This document shows, in pieces, positions 52,411 to 60,374 of a stretch of DNA of 64,000 nucleotides. A program made the position numbers and the translations under genes. How positions within the stretch are numbered: position 1 is the first letter of the stretch; the number at the start of each line of letters is the position of its first letter. Source of the stretch: CAVRUH01 sp963822595 (GTDB lineage Bacteria > Chlamydiota > Chlamydiia > Chlamydiales > Waddliaceae). The DNA lies in NCBI GenBank assembly GCA_963822595.1, contig CAWGIG010000002.1:245212-309211 (forward strand), written 5' to 3'. A model generated the notes under the pieces. It was not told the DNA's origin. It was given only the letters and a program-made list of their open reading frames with translations, and did not search any database.

Positions 52411-53447
52411 AATATTTAATCTGCCTCTTATGCTTTATTTCCGCAAATTGTCATGGTGTCATTCATGAAAAAGTGATCATCTGCGGTGTAAGCCGCGATG
52501 TTGGCGACCGCCTTCCTTACACAATCAAAATCATGGAGAAGATAGGATCCCTTTTCGATGACTATAAAATCATAGTTTATGAAAACAATTCGAACGATGA
52601 TACCCCCCTTGTGCTAAAAGATTGGAAAAGTTGTAATTCCAAAGTATTCATCAAATCGGAAAATTTAACGGAAGCGGATTTTGAATCCGTGACTATCAAT
52701 CGATTAGGTGACAACCAAATTTTCCGCCCGGAGCTTATAGCGAGAGCGAGAAATATCGTTTTAGACATTGCCATGTCAGATTCTTATAAAGATTATACCT
52801 ATCTAATATGGATGGATATGGATTTTAAGATTCCGCCATCCTATAAGGGGATTATCGAAACTTTTAAGACAAATAGAGAGTGGGATGCTGTTTTAGCCTA
52901 TGGAATTGATCCTGATAAAATACATTGGGACTGGTATGCTTTTAGAGACGCTGTCTATCCGATTGGTTCCGAATTGCTAGGAAATACCTGGTGGTATATG
53001 CCAAAAACCTTTTCTTTAAATACCTCAAGCGATTGGTATCCAGTATATTCAGCATTCGGAGGGTGTGGCATTTATAAAAAGAGCTCTATAGAAGGGTGTA
53101 GGTATTCTGCGACTGTTACAGAGGATTTGGAATATTGCGCCAAGGCGATTATCGAGCAAGGAAAACAAACCGGGCATCCGCAGATCATGCTCTATTTGGA
53201 TATGCTTAATCAAATCACTTCTATTGTGGATATTCCTTTCCCCACTCCTGGACTGCCACTCATTCAAAATCCTAGTGTAGGACTTATTTTACATCCGGGA
53301 AGTGATCCATTAATATGGAGAATGAGTTCTTTTGTGTATCAATACCCATCCACATGCGAGCATGTTCCTTTCCATGCATCGATGATTAGACGTGGGCACG
53401 GCAAAATCTTCATTAATCCGCGCTTGATTTTCCATTATGGTGGTTAA
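52407..53447 (+). CDS. Exported GT-A glycosyltransferase, GT69/CAP59-like
   Basis: A 346-aa protein with signal peptide MKYLICLLCFISANCHG. The mature part matches alpha-mannosyltransferase GT69-type order: VIICGVSRDVGDRL near 23, IIVYENNSNDDTPLVLKDW near 50, IARARNIVLD near 112, the DxD-like YLIWMDMDFKIP near 131 and FGGCGIYKK near 215, then TEDLEYC near 232. GT69 is best known from fungal capsule synthesis, so the similarity is noteworthy. It overlaps the upstream gene by ATGA, and its last 35 bp overlap the convergent FkbM gene. Assignment is by motif recall. Confidence 0.72.
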   Translation: MKYLICLLCFISANCHGVIHEKVIICGVSRDVGDRLPYTIKIMEKIGSLFDDYKIIVYENNSNDDTPLVLKDWKSCNSKVFIKSENLTEADFESVTINRLGDNQIFRPELIARARNIVLDIAMSDSYKDYTYLIWMDMDFKIPPSYKGIIETFKTNREWDAVLAYGIDPDKIHWDWYAFRDAVYPIGSELLGNTWWYMPKTFSLNTSSDWYPVYSAFGGCGIYKKSSIEGCRYSATVTEDLEYCAKAIIEQGKQTGHPQIMLYLDMLNQITSIVDIPFPTPGLPLIQNPSVGLILHPGSDPLIWRMSSFVYQYPSTCEHVPFHASMIRRGHGKIFINPRLIFHYGG

Positions 53448-54147
53448 GAGAATCAATTCTTTTGAAAAGGTAATCATTATGAGTGCCATCCCATTGTGGA
53501 TTGTCTTGCAGATTATAATTTGTAATAGATAGAAACAGTTCGTAACCCTTTTCGCAAAGAAAATCTACAATTAAGTCATATTGATGGTTGTATATTTCTA
53601 TCAGAATATAGTTGAACTGTGTTTTTTCAAAATCAATACCCTTTAAGATGTTCCATTCATAGCCTTCAGTATCTAGACTTAAAAAGTCAACATGTGTCAT
53701 ATTTAGCTCATCTAACAATGACTGCAGGCTTCTCACGAAAACTTTTTGATCCGCAGGTCGATTTAATCTCTCTCCGTTGATGCTTGACATCGTAGACCCG
53801 TCAAAATCGCCATAGACATAAGTTCCTTCTTCCTCGAAAGAACCTAAGGCGCACTGGTAACAGATTGAATTTGGACGATTTTTACATAATACATTATAAA
53901 GTTTTGGTGACGGCTCTATAAGAATGCCATGCCATTTATAGAATGTTTCAAAAAGCTTAGTATTGGATTGTGTGACCCCATCGTGCCCACCTACTTCAAC
54001 AAAAAATCCATGTTTATAATTCATGATTTTTCTGAGTTTATAATCTAAGGGTACACCCTTACAATCCACCGAGGAATAGGTTTTGGCATTTATAGACATC
54101 GATAGAGATAAGAAAAGACATAAGCTTAGGAATAAATTAGTGTTCAT
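53413..54147 (-). CDS. Exported FkbM-family methyltransferase
   Basis: A 244-aa protein with signal peptide MNTNLFLSLCLFLSLSMSINA. The FkbM signatures are clear: GFFVEVGGHDGVTQSNTKLFE near 48-68 (SAM loop), GILIEPSPKLYNVL near 74, and DFLSLDTEGYEWNILKGI near 155-172. FkbM enzymes O-methylate sugars or polyketides. Finding one with a cleavable signal is unexpected given SAM availability, unless it works in the host. It converges with the GT69-like gene, with 35 bp of shared 3' coding sequence. A family B palindrome lies upstream of its start. Confidence 0.85.
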   Translation of the reverse strand: MNTNLFLSLCLFLSLSMSINAKTYSSVDCKGVPLDYKLRKIMNYKHGFFVEVGGHDGVTQSNTKLFETFYKWHGILIEPSPKLYNVLCKNRPNSICYQCALGSFEEEGTYVYGDFDGSTMSSINGERLNRPADQKVFVRSLQSLLDELNMTHVDFLSLDTEGYEWNILKGIDFEKTQFNYILIEIYNHQYDLIVDFLCEKGYELFLSITNYNLQDNPQWDGTHNDYLFKRIDSLNHHNGKSSAD

Positions 54148-54230
54148 ATTTATCCATGGGTTGTATGAATAAATATTTTTTACACTATTTATTTTAATCC
54201 GACAAGCTCTCGTTTTGATTTGTGTATATA

Positions 54231-54402
54231 CACAAAATCAACAAGATGTGCAGGATCGCAAGCGGCAGGATTAAAAAAGGATAAGAAAAAAGATTTGTTT
54301 TTCAATACACTTCTTTTTTTATATATTTATTTTTTTCTTATTTTTTCTTATCCTTTTTTAATCCTGCCCCTTGCGATCCTACTTATCTTGTTTATTGTTT
54401 TC
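54231..54402. repeat. Palindrome, family B copy 3
   Basis: GGATCGCAAGCGGCAGGATT and AAAAAAGGATAAGAAAAAA on the left pair with their inverted copies at 54340-54402 with a few mismatches. Unlike the other copies it lies between divergent genes (FkbM and 54507), so termination cannot be its only role. The rest of the 54148-54506 gap holds only an AT-rich spacer and the ribosome site AAGGAG before 54507. Confidence 0.82.
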
Positions 54403-54506
54403 ACTTGCTTAATCCCTGCTTATTGATATGAATTTCCTTTACAAACACAACCTTCATCTTTATATTCCTCCCTTATCAATTTCATGTTTCACAAAGGAGA
54501 AATTTC

Positions 54507-55517
54507 ATGAAGAATTTTAGGAATGTATTCCTGTATCTTTTCATTCTACAAACGCTATTTAGTCTTCCTGCCTATTCACAGGACTATTCCATTGTTTTTA
54601 TCCATATCGGTGGAGAAATCCCTCCCTACACAGAAACAGCCTTGTCTCAAGCTAGACTTTTTAACAAAAATTGCAATATTATTTTACTCGCTAACCAAGT
54701 AGCGCTAAATAAATTTTTCCCAAAGAGCCCAAATCTAGACCTAACATGCATCTCTTGCGAATCTCTTGACAGCACCTCATATCATCAAAAGTTTCTAGAA
54801 AAAACTACCCTAGATAAAGTAACCAGAGAAGGCTTCTGGCTCTACGCTAGTGAACGCTTCTTATATTTAAACGATTTGATCAACCAACATGCATTAGAAA
54901 ATGTCTTTCATATGGAATATGACAACATGCTTTATGTCGATTTAAGTGAAATGCTTCCAATTTTCAAAAACAAATACAAAGGAATCGCTGCAACTTTCGA
55001 TAATGACGAAAGGTGTATCCCAGGTTTCGTCTATATCTCTAATCCTAAAGCCATGAGCCGCCTCGCAAAATGTTTTGCCGATCACGCAGTACAAAATCTC
55101 AATGATATGCAAATTTTAGCGATATTTAAAAAAGAAAGTGGAGCAAAAGCAATCGAACACCTCCCTATCCTAACAAAAGAATATGCCAATAGTAATGCTT
55201 TAATCAGTCCCTATGGCCACAAAGCAAAAAATAAGAACAAATACTATCTCAATATCGATCTATTTGAATCCGTTTTTGATGCCGCAGCTCTGGGACAATT
55301 TCTAGGGGGTATAGATCCCCGAAATGGAGAATCTAAGCCGGGATTTATTAACGAAAGCTGCGTTTTTAATCCAGCTCTACTAAATATCGAATGGATCACT
55401 GACGATCAACAACGAGAAGTGCCCTACATTGTCTATCCACATGCGAAATACAGGATTAATAATCTTCATATCCATTCGAAAAATTTAACCGCATTTGCAT
55501 CAACGAGGAATAAATGA
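54507..55517 (+). CDS. Exported GT-A-like putative glycosyltransferase
   Basis: A 336-aa protein with signal peptide MKNFRNVFLYLFILQTLFSLPAYS. I do not recognise a precise family. The fold reads like GT-A: SIVFIHIGGEIPPYTETAL near 28, CNIILLANQ near 52, FWLYASERFLYLNDL near 110, then VFHMEYDNMLYVDLSEML near 132 with a DxD-like acidic pair, and FVYISNP near 172. The late segment YIVYPHAKYRINNLHIHSK contains histidines that could ligate the metal. It is translationally coupled (ATGA) to the exostosin-like gene downstream. The sugar specificity is unknown. Confidence 0.65.
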   Translation: MKNFRNVFLYLFILQTLFSLPAYSQDYSIVFIHIGGEIPPYTETALSQARLFNKNCNIILLANQVALNKFFPKSPNLDLTCISCESLDSTSYHQKFLEKTTLDKVTREGFWLYASERFLYLNDLINQHALENVFHMEYDNMLYVDLSEMLPIFKNKYKGIAATFDNDERCIPGFVYISNPKAMSRLAKCFADHAVQNLNDMQILAIFKKESGAKAIEHLPILTKEYANSNALISPYGHKAKNKNKYYLNIDLFESVFDAAALGQFLGGIDPRNGESKPGFINESCVFNPALLNIEWITDDQQREVPYIVYPHAKYRINNLHIHSKNLTAFASTRNK

Positions 55518-56386
55518 TTCGATCCCTTATCTTATTTTCATTTGTGATATTTAGCCATTTTGGATTAGGAGCAGGAGAGAGGGGATCCAGCGCCCCGTAT
55601 ATCTCCGGAGATACCTTCAGAGCCTATAGCGATTTCGTTTACGACGAAATAAGCAAAGATATAAGGCCCTCAAAAGTAAAGAGGGGAAATACTATTTTTG
55701 TCAAAACCGATTATATTAAAGAGTTTTTTACCTATATTCATCCTCGAATACATCATCCCTATATTCTTATCACCCATAATAGTGATGATCATGTTCCAGG
55801 AAAATGCGCTCGCTATCTGGATGACGACAAGCTCATCGCCTGGTTCGGGCAAAATAAAGATAACTGCAATCACCCTAAAATGCATTCGATACCCATCGGA
55901 TTGGCCAATAAATGCTGGGCCCATGGAGATGTCGATATTTTTAAAAAAATGCAAAACGTTCCTACTCTATGTGAAAGGAATTTTCTTCTATATATGAATT
56001 TCTCTGTGGGAACCTTCTATGAAGAAAGATCAAAGGTAGCAGATTTATTTAAAAATAATTCCTATTGCTATGTCTCGCCACCTAAAGAATTGTCGGTTTA
56101 CTTAGAGGACCTTGCCTTATCAAAATTTGTTCTAAGTCCCCGGGGAAATGGCTTAGACTGTCATAGAACCTGGGAAGCTTTACTCATGGGAGCTATCCCC
56201 ATTGTAAAGACATCATCCTTAGATCCTATGTACAAAAATCTGCCTGTCGTTATTGTAAACGATTGGGAAGAAATCGATGCCGATTTTCTCCATCAAAAAT
56301 ATGAGGAATTTTTAACCCATGATTTTGAAAGGGAAAAAATGTATATCGATTACTGGCTCTCATTTATTGACTCATTTAAAAAATAG
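55514..56386 (+). CDS. Exported exostosin-like glycosyltransferase, second copy
   Basis: A 290-aa protein with signal peptide (MIRSLILFSFVIFSHFGLGAG). The C-terminal signature LSPRGNGLDCHRTWEALLMG, then PIVKTSSLDPMYKNLPVVIV near 206-246, is nearly identical to that of the 51379 protein. The N-terminal halves align only loosely (NTIFVKTDYIKEF, PYILITHNSDDHVPG against the corresponding stretches). The copies therefore diverged in acceptor recognition while keeping the donor site; this is inference. It overlaps the 54507 gene by four bases and precedes the methyltransferase-like gene by 12 bp. Confidence 0.72.
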   Translation: MIRSLILFSFVIFSHFGLGAGERGSSAPYISGDTFRAYSDFVYDEISKDIRPSKVKRGNTIFVKTDYIKEFFTYIHPRIHHPYILITHNSDDHVPGKCARYLDDDKLIAWFGQNKDNCNHPKMHSIPIGLANKCWAHGDVDIFKKMQNVPTLCERNFLLYMNFSVGTFYEERSKVADLFKNNSYCYVSPPKELSVYLEDLALSKFVLSPRGNGLDCHRTWEALLMGAIPIVKTSSLDPMYKNLPVVIVNDWEEIDADFLHQKYEEFLTHDFEREKMYIDYWLSFIDSFKK

Positions 56387-56398
56387 AGGGAATTAACT

Positions 56399-56998
56399 AT
56401 GCAATGTTCATTTCATAAAATCCTATTCAGCTTATGCCTCCTTCCTATGGCTTTAAGCGCAAACATGGGGCCTGATGGCTTCCATGCCTTTAAAAAACGC
56501 ATATTTGTCGAAACCGGCACCTATGGCGGTGATGGAATTCAACTAGCCTTAGAAGCAGGTTTTGAAGTTATCTATTCAATAGATATTAATCCTATTGCCA
56601 TTAAAGATTCTCGAAATCGCTTTGCTAACCACCAAAATGTTCATATTCATAAAAAAGACTCAAGCTTTGAGCTCTTCGACGTTATTGCTCATATCGATGA
56701 GCCCGTAACCTTTTGGCTAGATGCTCATAATGGATTTCCTGACCAAAATGCGGTTGGTGTAAAGAACACTCCCTTAATGGAAGAGCTAGAACAAATTAAA
56801 CAGCATCCGATTAAGACCCACACAATTCTCATCGATGATCTCCATTGCTGTGGAACACTTCTTTTCGATTATCTTACGTTAGATGATATTATCGAAAAAG
56901 TATTAGAAGTGAATCCTGATTACATCATTGATTTCGTTCCGGGTGGTGATGATGGAGAATATCCTAACAATATTTTGGTAGCATATATCAATGAATAA
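56399..56998 (+). CDS. Exported small methyltransferase-fold protein
   Basis: A 199-aa protein with signal peptide MQCSFHKILFSLCLLPMALSA. The mature domain has Rossmann methyltransferase motifs: RIFVETGTYGGDGIQLALE near 34-52, VIYSIDINPIAIKDSRNRF near 57 and FWLDAHNG near 104. THTILIDDLHCCG near 140 follows. The FVETGTYGGDG loop resembles that of the 50718 protein. It shares a one-base TAATG overlap with the fucosyltransferase-like gene, so the 54507-57954 set is one coupled operon. Whether SAM is the cofactor after export is unknown. Confidence 0.68.
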   Translation: MQCSFHKILFSLCLLPMALSANMGPDGFHAFKKRIFVETGTYGGDGIQLALEAGFEVIYSIDINPIAIKDSRNRFANHQNVHIHKKDSSFELFDVIAHIDEPVTFWLDAHNGFPDQNAVGVKNTPLMEELEQIKQHPIKTHTILIDDLHCCGTLLFDYLTLDDIIEKVLEVNPDYIIDFVPGGDDGEYPNNILVAYINE

Positions 56999-57954
56999 TG
57001 GAGCTAAAGAATTATATGTTTAAAATAAAATCATTCGTATTTGCACTTTGTCTCGTCTCTTTTTTTTCGCTATCTGACCTCCAGGCAGCAAAGGCGAAGG
57101 CTGTTACTACCGATAAGGGCGGTGGTAGATTAGGCGATCAATTGATCGGCTATCTGCACGCTAAATGGATTTCCTACCACTATGGAATCCCTCTCTTGTT
57201 GAATCCATTTCCCTATGCTGATCAGCTAAAGCTGTATTATGCAGAACGAAAGCTTACCGATGCGGATTTCCACAAATACGACCATGTTCTCCAGCCAAAA
57301 GGGGGAATGAATATCGACTTTGAAGACAATATCTCAGCTCTTTATGTGATACCCTATTTTCCGGAGGCAAAGTGGGAACATGCTCCTGAAAATAACTGGT
57401 ATTACTTTCCGGTAGATTGGAATGATAAAAAATTTAAACGTAAAATTCAAAGTCTTGTCAAACCTTTAAAATGGAAACCCTATTTGAAGTTACCGAAAGA
57501 TCGTATCACTGTTGCTGTTCATGTGAGGCAGGGTGGGGGTTTTGATGACGACAATACACGCCGCGGTGCTCCACTAAAATTACCCCCCGAAAGCTATTAT
57601 ATCGAACAAATAAAAAATCTATTCGCGCTCTTAGGAAACAAACCTATTTATGTCTATATTTTTACCGATGATAAGCAACCGGAAAAAATCGTAGAAAGAT
57701 TCACCGATGCTACCAATTATTTAGATATTCAATATGAATGTCGCACACAGGGCAATTCTCACGATTCTAATGTTCTGGAAGATTTATTCGAGATGGCCCG
57801 ATTTGATTGTTTAATCAGACCTGCATCTAATTTTTCCATCGTCGCATCAAAAATTGGGAATTACAAAATCGTAATCAGCCCTACTCATTTCACTTGGATC
57901 AATTCCGATGTCGGATACGTCGACGAAGTTGAAATCGAAGATTTCCGCATATAA
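56998..57954 (+). CDS. Exported fucosyltransferase-like (GT11/GT23-type) protein
   Basis: A 318-aa protein. The first ATG (56998) overlaps the upstream stop. An internal Met at 57016 starts the clean signal peptide MFKIKSFVFALCLVSFFSLSDLQA and may be the real start. The mature part has GGGRLGDQLIGYLHAKWI near 40 (compare GNQLFQ), VAVHVRQGGGFDDDN near 172 with the HxRxG GDP-sugar motif, YIFTDDKQPEKI near 218 and RPASNFSIVASKIG near 280. This is a GT-B fucosyltransferase-like layout with the His-Arg intact, unlike the 49743 protein. Its 3' 70 bp overlap the convergent GT gene. Confidence 0.7.
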   Translation: MELKNYMFKIKSFVFALCLVSFFSLSDLQAAKAKAVTTDKGGGRLGDQLIGYLHAKWISYHYGIPLLLNPFPYADQLKLYYAERKLTDADFHKYDHVLQPKGGMNIDFEDNISALYVIPYFPEAKWEHAPENNWYYFPVDWNDKKFKRKIQSLVKPLKWKPYLKLPKDRITVAVHVRQGGGFDDDNTRRGAPLKLPPESYYIEQIKNLFALLGNKPIYVYIFTDDKQPEKIVERFTDATNYLDIQYECRTQGNSHDSNVLEDLFEMARFDCLIRPASNFSIVASKIGNYKIVISPTHFTWINSDVGYVDEVEIEDFRI

Positions 57955-58811
57955 GCATGGCAAGAGACGTAATCGTAGCCTTGAGCTTTAAAGAGCTCAA
58001 GGCTTTTCAAAAGGGGAGTGTTGAGCATCATCAAAGGGCGAATGTGCATCTGATCCGTATGTAAAAAGGCGAAGTTAAAATAAATTTCATATTCTGAAAA
58101 ACACGATCCCCATATGTCATTTAAATCGATGCAATTACAGATCGCTCTCCATAATTCTGTGTTGTGCTGTGCCTTTACTTGATAGAATAAATCATCCAAA
58201 AGAGGCCTCTGAAATACCATGTGGTGACAGATTCCTGAATAGTTTGGATATACTTTATTCAAGTAAGGGAGAAGCCGTTCCATGTGCCTAAAATAAGGAA
58301 TATGATATTCCTGACCGACATTGAATAGGGCTCCCCCTTCGTCAGTGAGAAATGTAACATCTTTCAAGAAAATTGTGTCGGAGTCAAGGACAAGGATATT
58401 GGAGGAAATATCGGGGATGACGTACGCAGCGTAGAGTTTTAAAAACTGTTGATAGATCCAGCCAATGCGATTGTTTTTGGATAGAATGTAATCGATAGCC
58501 GCGCGTTCGCTTTGATAGATTTGGAGAGCGATATCATATTTATTGAAGGGATATTTTTTTTCATCGAACCATTCTGCTTTATCGGTATATTTTTCTGAGG
58601 AGACGACGATGATGCGTCGGATATTTTTGCCATGTTTTCTTATTCCGTCGATGCAAAGATTTAGGGTATCGAGATCCTTTTTTGTGCACGGGATGACTAC
58701 ATCAAGGGGTTCGTTTGAAAGAGGATAGTGAATTTTTTCAATAGCGAATAGATGGAGCATTGGAAGTGCAAAACAAAATGTAAAAAATATTTTTTTAAAT
58801 GAAAGGAACAT
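57885..58811 (-). CDS. Exported GT-A glycosyltransferase (DUF6492-like)
   Basis: A 308-aa protein with signal peptide MFLSFKKIFFTFCFALPMLHLFA. LDVVIPCTKKDLDTLNLCI near 37, GWIYQQFLKLYAAYVIPD near 118 and the DxD motif NILVLDSDTIFLKD near 139 match the DUF6492-type GT-A family. HHMVFQRPLLDDLF near 195 and SEYEIYFNFAF near 238 are further family-like segments. It converges with the 56998 gene, sharing 70 bp of coding sequence, and closes the exported island. The donor and acceptor are unknown. Confidence 0.75.
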   Translation of the reverse strand: MFLSFKKIFFTFCFALPMLHLFAIEKIHYPLSNEPLDVVIPCTKKDLDTLNLCIDGIRKHGKNIRRIIVVSSEKYTDKAEWFDEKKYPFNKYDIALQIYQSERAAIDYILSKNNRIGWIYQQFLKLYAAYVIPDISSNILVLDSDTIFLKDVTFLTDEGGALFNVGQEYHIPYFRHMERLLPYLNKVYPNYSGICHHMVFQRPLLDDLFYQVKAQHNTELWRAICNCIDLNDIWGSCFSEYEIYFNFAFLHTDQMHIRPLMMLNTPLLKSLELFKAQGYDYVSCHAYMRKSSISTSSTYPTSELIQVK

Positions 58812-59087
58812 AAAACCTCAAAGTTGTTAACGAAACAATTTATTCGTTCAAAAATATTTTGTCCAAGGTTTTAACAATAAATCCCCACAAAGTCAACTTT
58901 TTTACGATTCAGATTGTTTAGGTTTGATGCGAGTAAATAGTTGTCTAGAAAAACCCCTGTGCTTCTAAAACAGATAATTTACTCCTCCGAAAAAAAGGGT
59001 TTTCCTATAAAGACACAGTTCGATAAAGTGTTTTATAAAAAGAAAGTTCGGTTAACGACAAAGTAGAGGGTTAATTATACTCAATCA
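58812..59087. other. AT-rich spacer with no recognised gene
   Basis: This marks the boundary between the exported-enzyme island and a zone of gene remnants. I see only short inverted stretches (for example TTCGATAAAGTG / TTTTATAAAAAG surroundings) just before the resolvase fragment. They could be leftovers of a recombination site but are not convincing. Confidence 0.4.
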
Positions 59088-59312
59088 ATGAAATTTGGAT
59101 ATGTCCGAGTTTTGACAAGAGATCACAATCTTAACTTGCAAGTTGATGACCTTCTGAAGGGTGGTTGTGAGAAAACTCTTCATGAATCTGCTCTGCGTCA
59201 TGAAAGAGTCGCTGTCGCGACTTTTCGTAGGCAAAGTAACATCCCGCATATACAAGATAAAAAAGAATCCTTAACGAAAAAAAATATTTGGATTAGTCAT
59301 AGAGGTTTATAA
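59088..59312 (+). pseudogene. Serine recombinase (resolvase/invertase) N-terminal remnant
   Basis: The first ~30 residues (MKFGYVRVLTRDHNLNLQVD, then DLLKGGCEK) are the start of a serine resolvase/invertase. The family's catalytic Ser position in YVRVST is replaced by Leu. Similarity stops after about residue 33, and the remaining ~40 residues are unrelated and basic. A functional enzyme needs about 180 aa, so this is a decayed fragment. It signals past mobile-element activity at the right edge of the exported-enzyme island. Confidence 0.6.
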
Positions 59313-59546
59313 ATGAATTACGTAATTACAGGAACAGAAAACATTCCTACTTATTTAGCAATAATTGGATTTACTTTCCTTTTTTCATTCTTCACTTGGT
59401 TATGTTTGTTCAAAGAGTTAGACATTCATGAAGTCAAGTACACAAAAAAACTAAAACGGAGGTCTCTATGGTTAATTTTCTCAAACCTGTTATCCCTAAT
59501 TCTTTGGTGGCGGGTATTACAGCTTTTACTTTTACGACTTCAGTAA
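59313..59546 (+). CDS. Possible small two-helix membrane protein
   Basis: A 77-aa frame preceded by AGAGG. It has two hydrophobic stretches (residues 13-32 and 52-74) separated by a basic KKLKRR segment. No family is recognised. Its 3' part overlaps the 56-aa frame at 59468 in another frame, so one of the two ends is probably not coding. It could be a decayed gene. Confidence 0.3.
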   Translation: MNYVITGTENIPTYLAIIGFTFLFSFFTWLCLFKELDIHEVKYTKKLKRRSLWLIFSNLLSLILWWRVLQLLLLRLQ

Positions 59547-59638
59547 TGTCTCCGCCTCCTGCTAACGCAGCGAGTATTAATTTAGATTTAGCAGCAATCA
59601 ACTTCGGAATTAAGATTGAGAAATCTATCAAAAGGTAA
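59468..59638 (+). CDS. Possible 56-aa exported peptide
   Basis: A short frame with a strong GGAGG ribosome site at 59458-59462, five bases before ATG. It starts MVNFLKPVIPNSLVAGITAF, continues to MSPPPANAASINLD and ends IEKSIKR. It looks like a signal peptide with an Ala-Asn-Ala-Ala cleavage site, leaving a peptide of about 22 residues, or like the beginning of a truncated secreted protein. It is followed by degenerate sequence. No homologue is recognised. Confidence 0.4.
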   Translation: MVNFLKPVIPNSLVAGITAFTFTTSVMSPPPANAASINLDLAAINFGIKIEKSIKR

Positions 59639-59731
59639 AGAAGTGCATCGACAAAGGTAAGACAAACAAGATCGTTAGCCACATGTTTGACTTCAAAACG
59701 TCGCGCCCACATATGTGGGCTTCCTATCTTC

Positions 59732-60171
59732 TCACTCAGAAAATTGAAACTTTTTGGATGTATTTCCATTGAAAATTGCAAAGCCATGTACAACATTACT
59801 TATCTCAACTTCATTATTTGATTCCGTAAATATGGGTTTAGAAAAATATAACGGAACTGCAGGTGCAAATACTTTCTTTCCAGGATTATTCATTGCAATC
59901 TTTCTGGCGATACTATCCTCGCTCGATCCAGTCGAGCAGGCGTCTAATATGATTGTTGCATCAGCTGCACAATCCTGAAATTCATTGACTCCGACTTGGT
60001 CTTTATCATATTGCAAATCATGCTGTTCAGAGAGAACCTTAATATTGAGAGAATCAGATGAGCCATGGGCTACAATATCAACGACTTTGATGGGTTTGTC
60101 GGGGAACTGTTGTTTTAGCTGATTCAAATGGTTGAATATATCAGCAGTAGTGTCAATTATTTTAGCTGAAA
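59732..60171 (-). pseudogene. Caspase-like (clan CD) protease fragment
   Basis: The core at 59732-60127 reads KVVDIVAHGSSD with candidate catalytic His21 and ATIILDACSTGSSEDSIARK with candidate Cys64 (numbered from TTG 60127). This is the His-Gly / Asp-Ala-Cys arrangement of caspase/CHAT-like proteases. The same frame stays open and protein-like upstream to 60171 (AILGRPSYYYHHYKIRNFSK), then meets TAA at 60172-60174 with no good start codon. This suggests an N-terminally truncated gene. The palindrome at 60251-60271 lies in the same stretch. It may still be expressed from TTG 60127. Confidence 0.5.
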
Positions 60172-60250
60172 CTTGATAATGTTTGGAAAAATTCCTAATT
60201 TTATAATGATGGTAATAATAAGATGGTCTACCTAAAATAGCGCCATTAAT

Positions 60251-60271
60251 ATACCGTACTTTATACGGTAT
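60251..60271. promoter_or_regulatory. Palindrome, site 3 of the ATACCGTA family
   Basis: ATACCGTA at 60251-60258 and TACGGTAT at 60264-60271 flank CTTTA. This is one base different from the 14738-14760 palindrome. It lies between the minus-strand caspase-like fragment and the plus-strand SnoaL-like gene, some 40 kb from the other copies. This suggests a regulator acting on several loci. Confidence 0.5.
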
Positions 60272-60305
60272 TTACATCCTTACACAATTTCCTTTCATTG
60301 AATGC

Positions 60306-60334
60306 TTGACATAAATATTGATATAGTGTCTATA
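60306..60334 (+). promoter_or_regulatory. Candidate promoter for the SnoaL-like gene
   Basis: TTGACA at 60306-60311 is followed after 17 bp by TCTATA (60329-60334). This is about 40 bp before the ATG at 60375, which has an AAGGAG ribosome site. Confidence 0.45.
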
Positions 60335-60374
60335 TTGAATATTGAAAGTCAAAATCTACAACAAGGAGTTCAAA

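Noticed and set aside
59434..59796. Minus-strand 120-aa frame
   Set aside because: It lies antisense to the better-supported small frame with a GGAGG site, has no ribosome site or family resemblance, and overlaps the caspase-like fragment.
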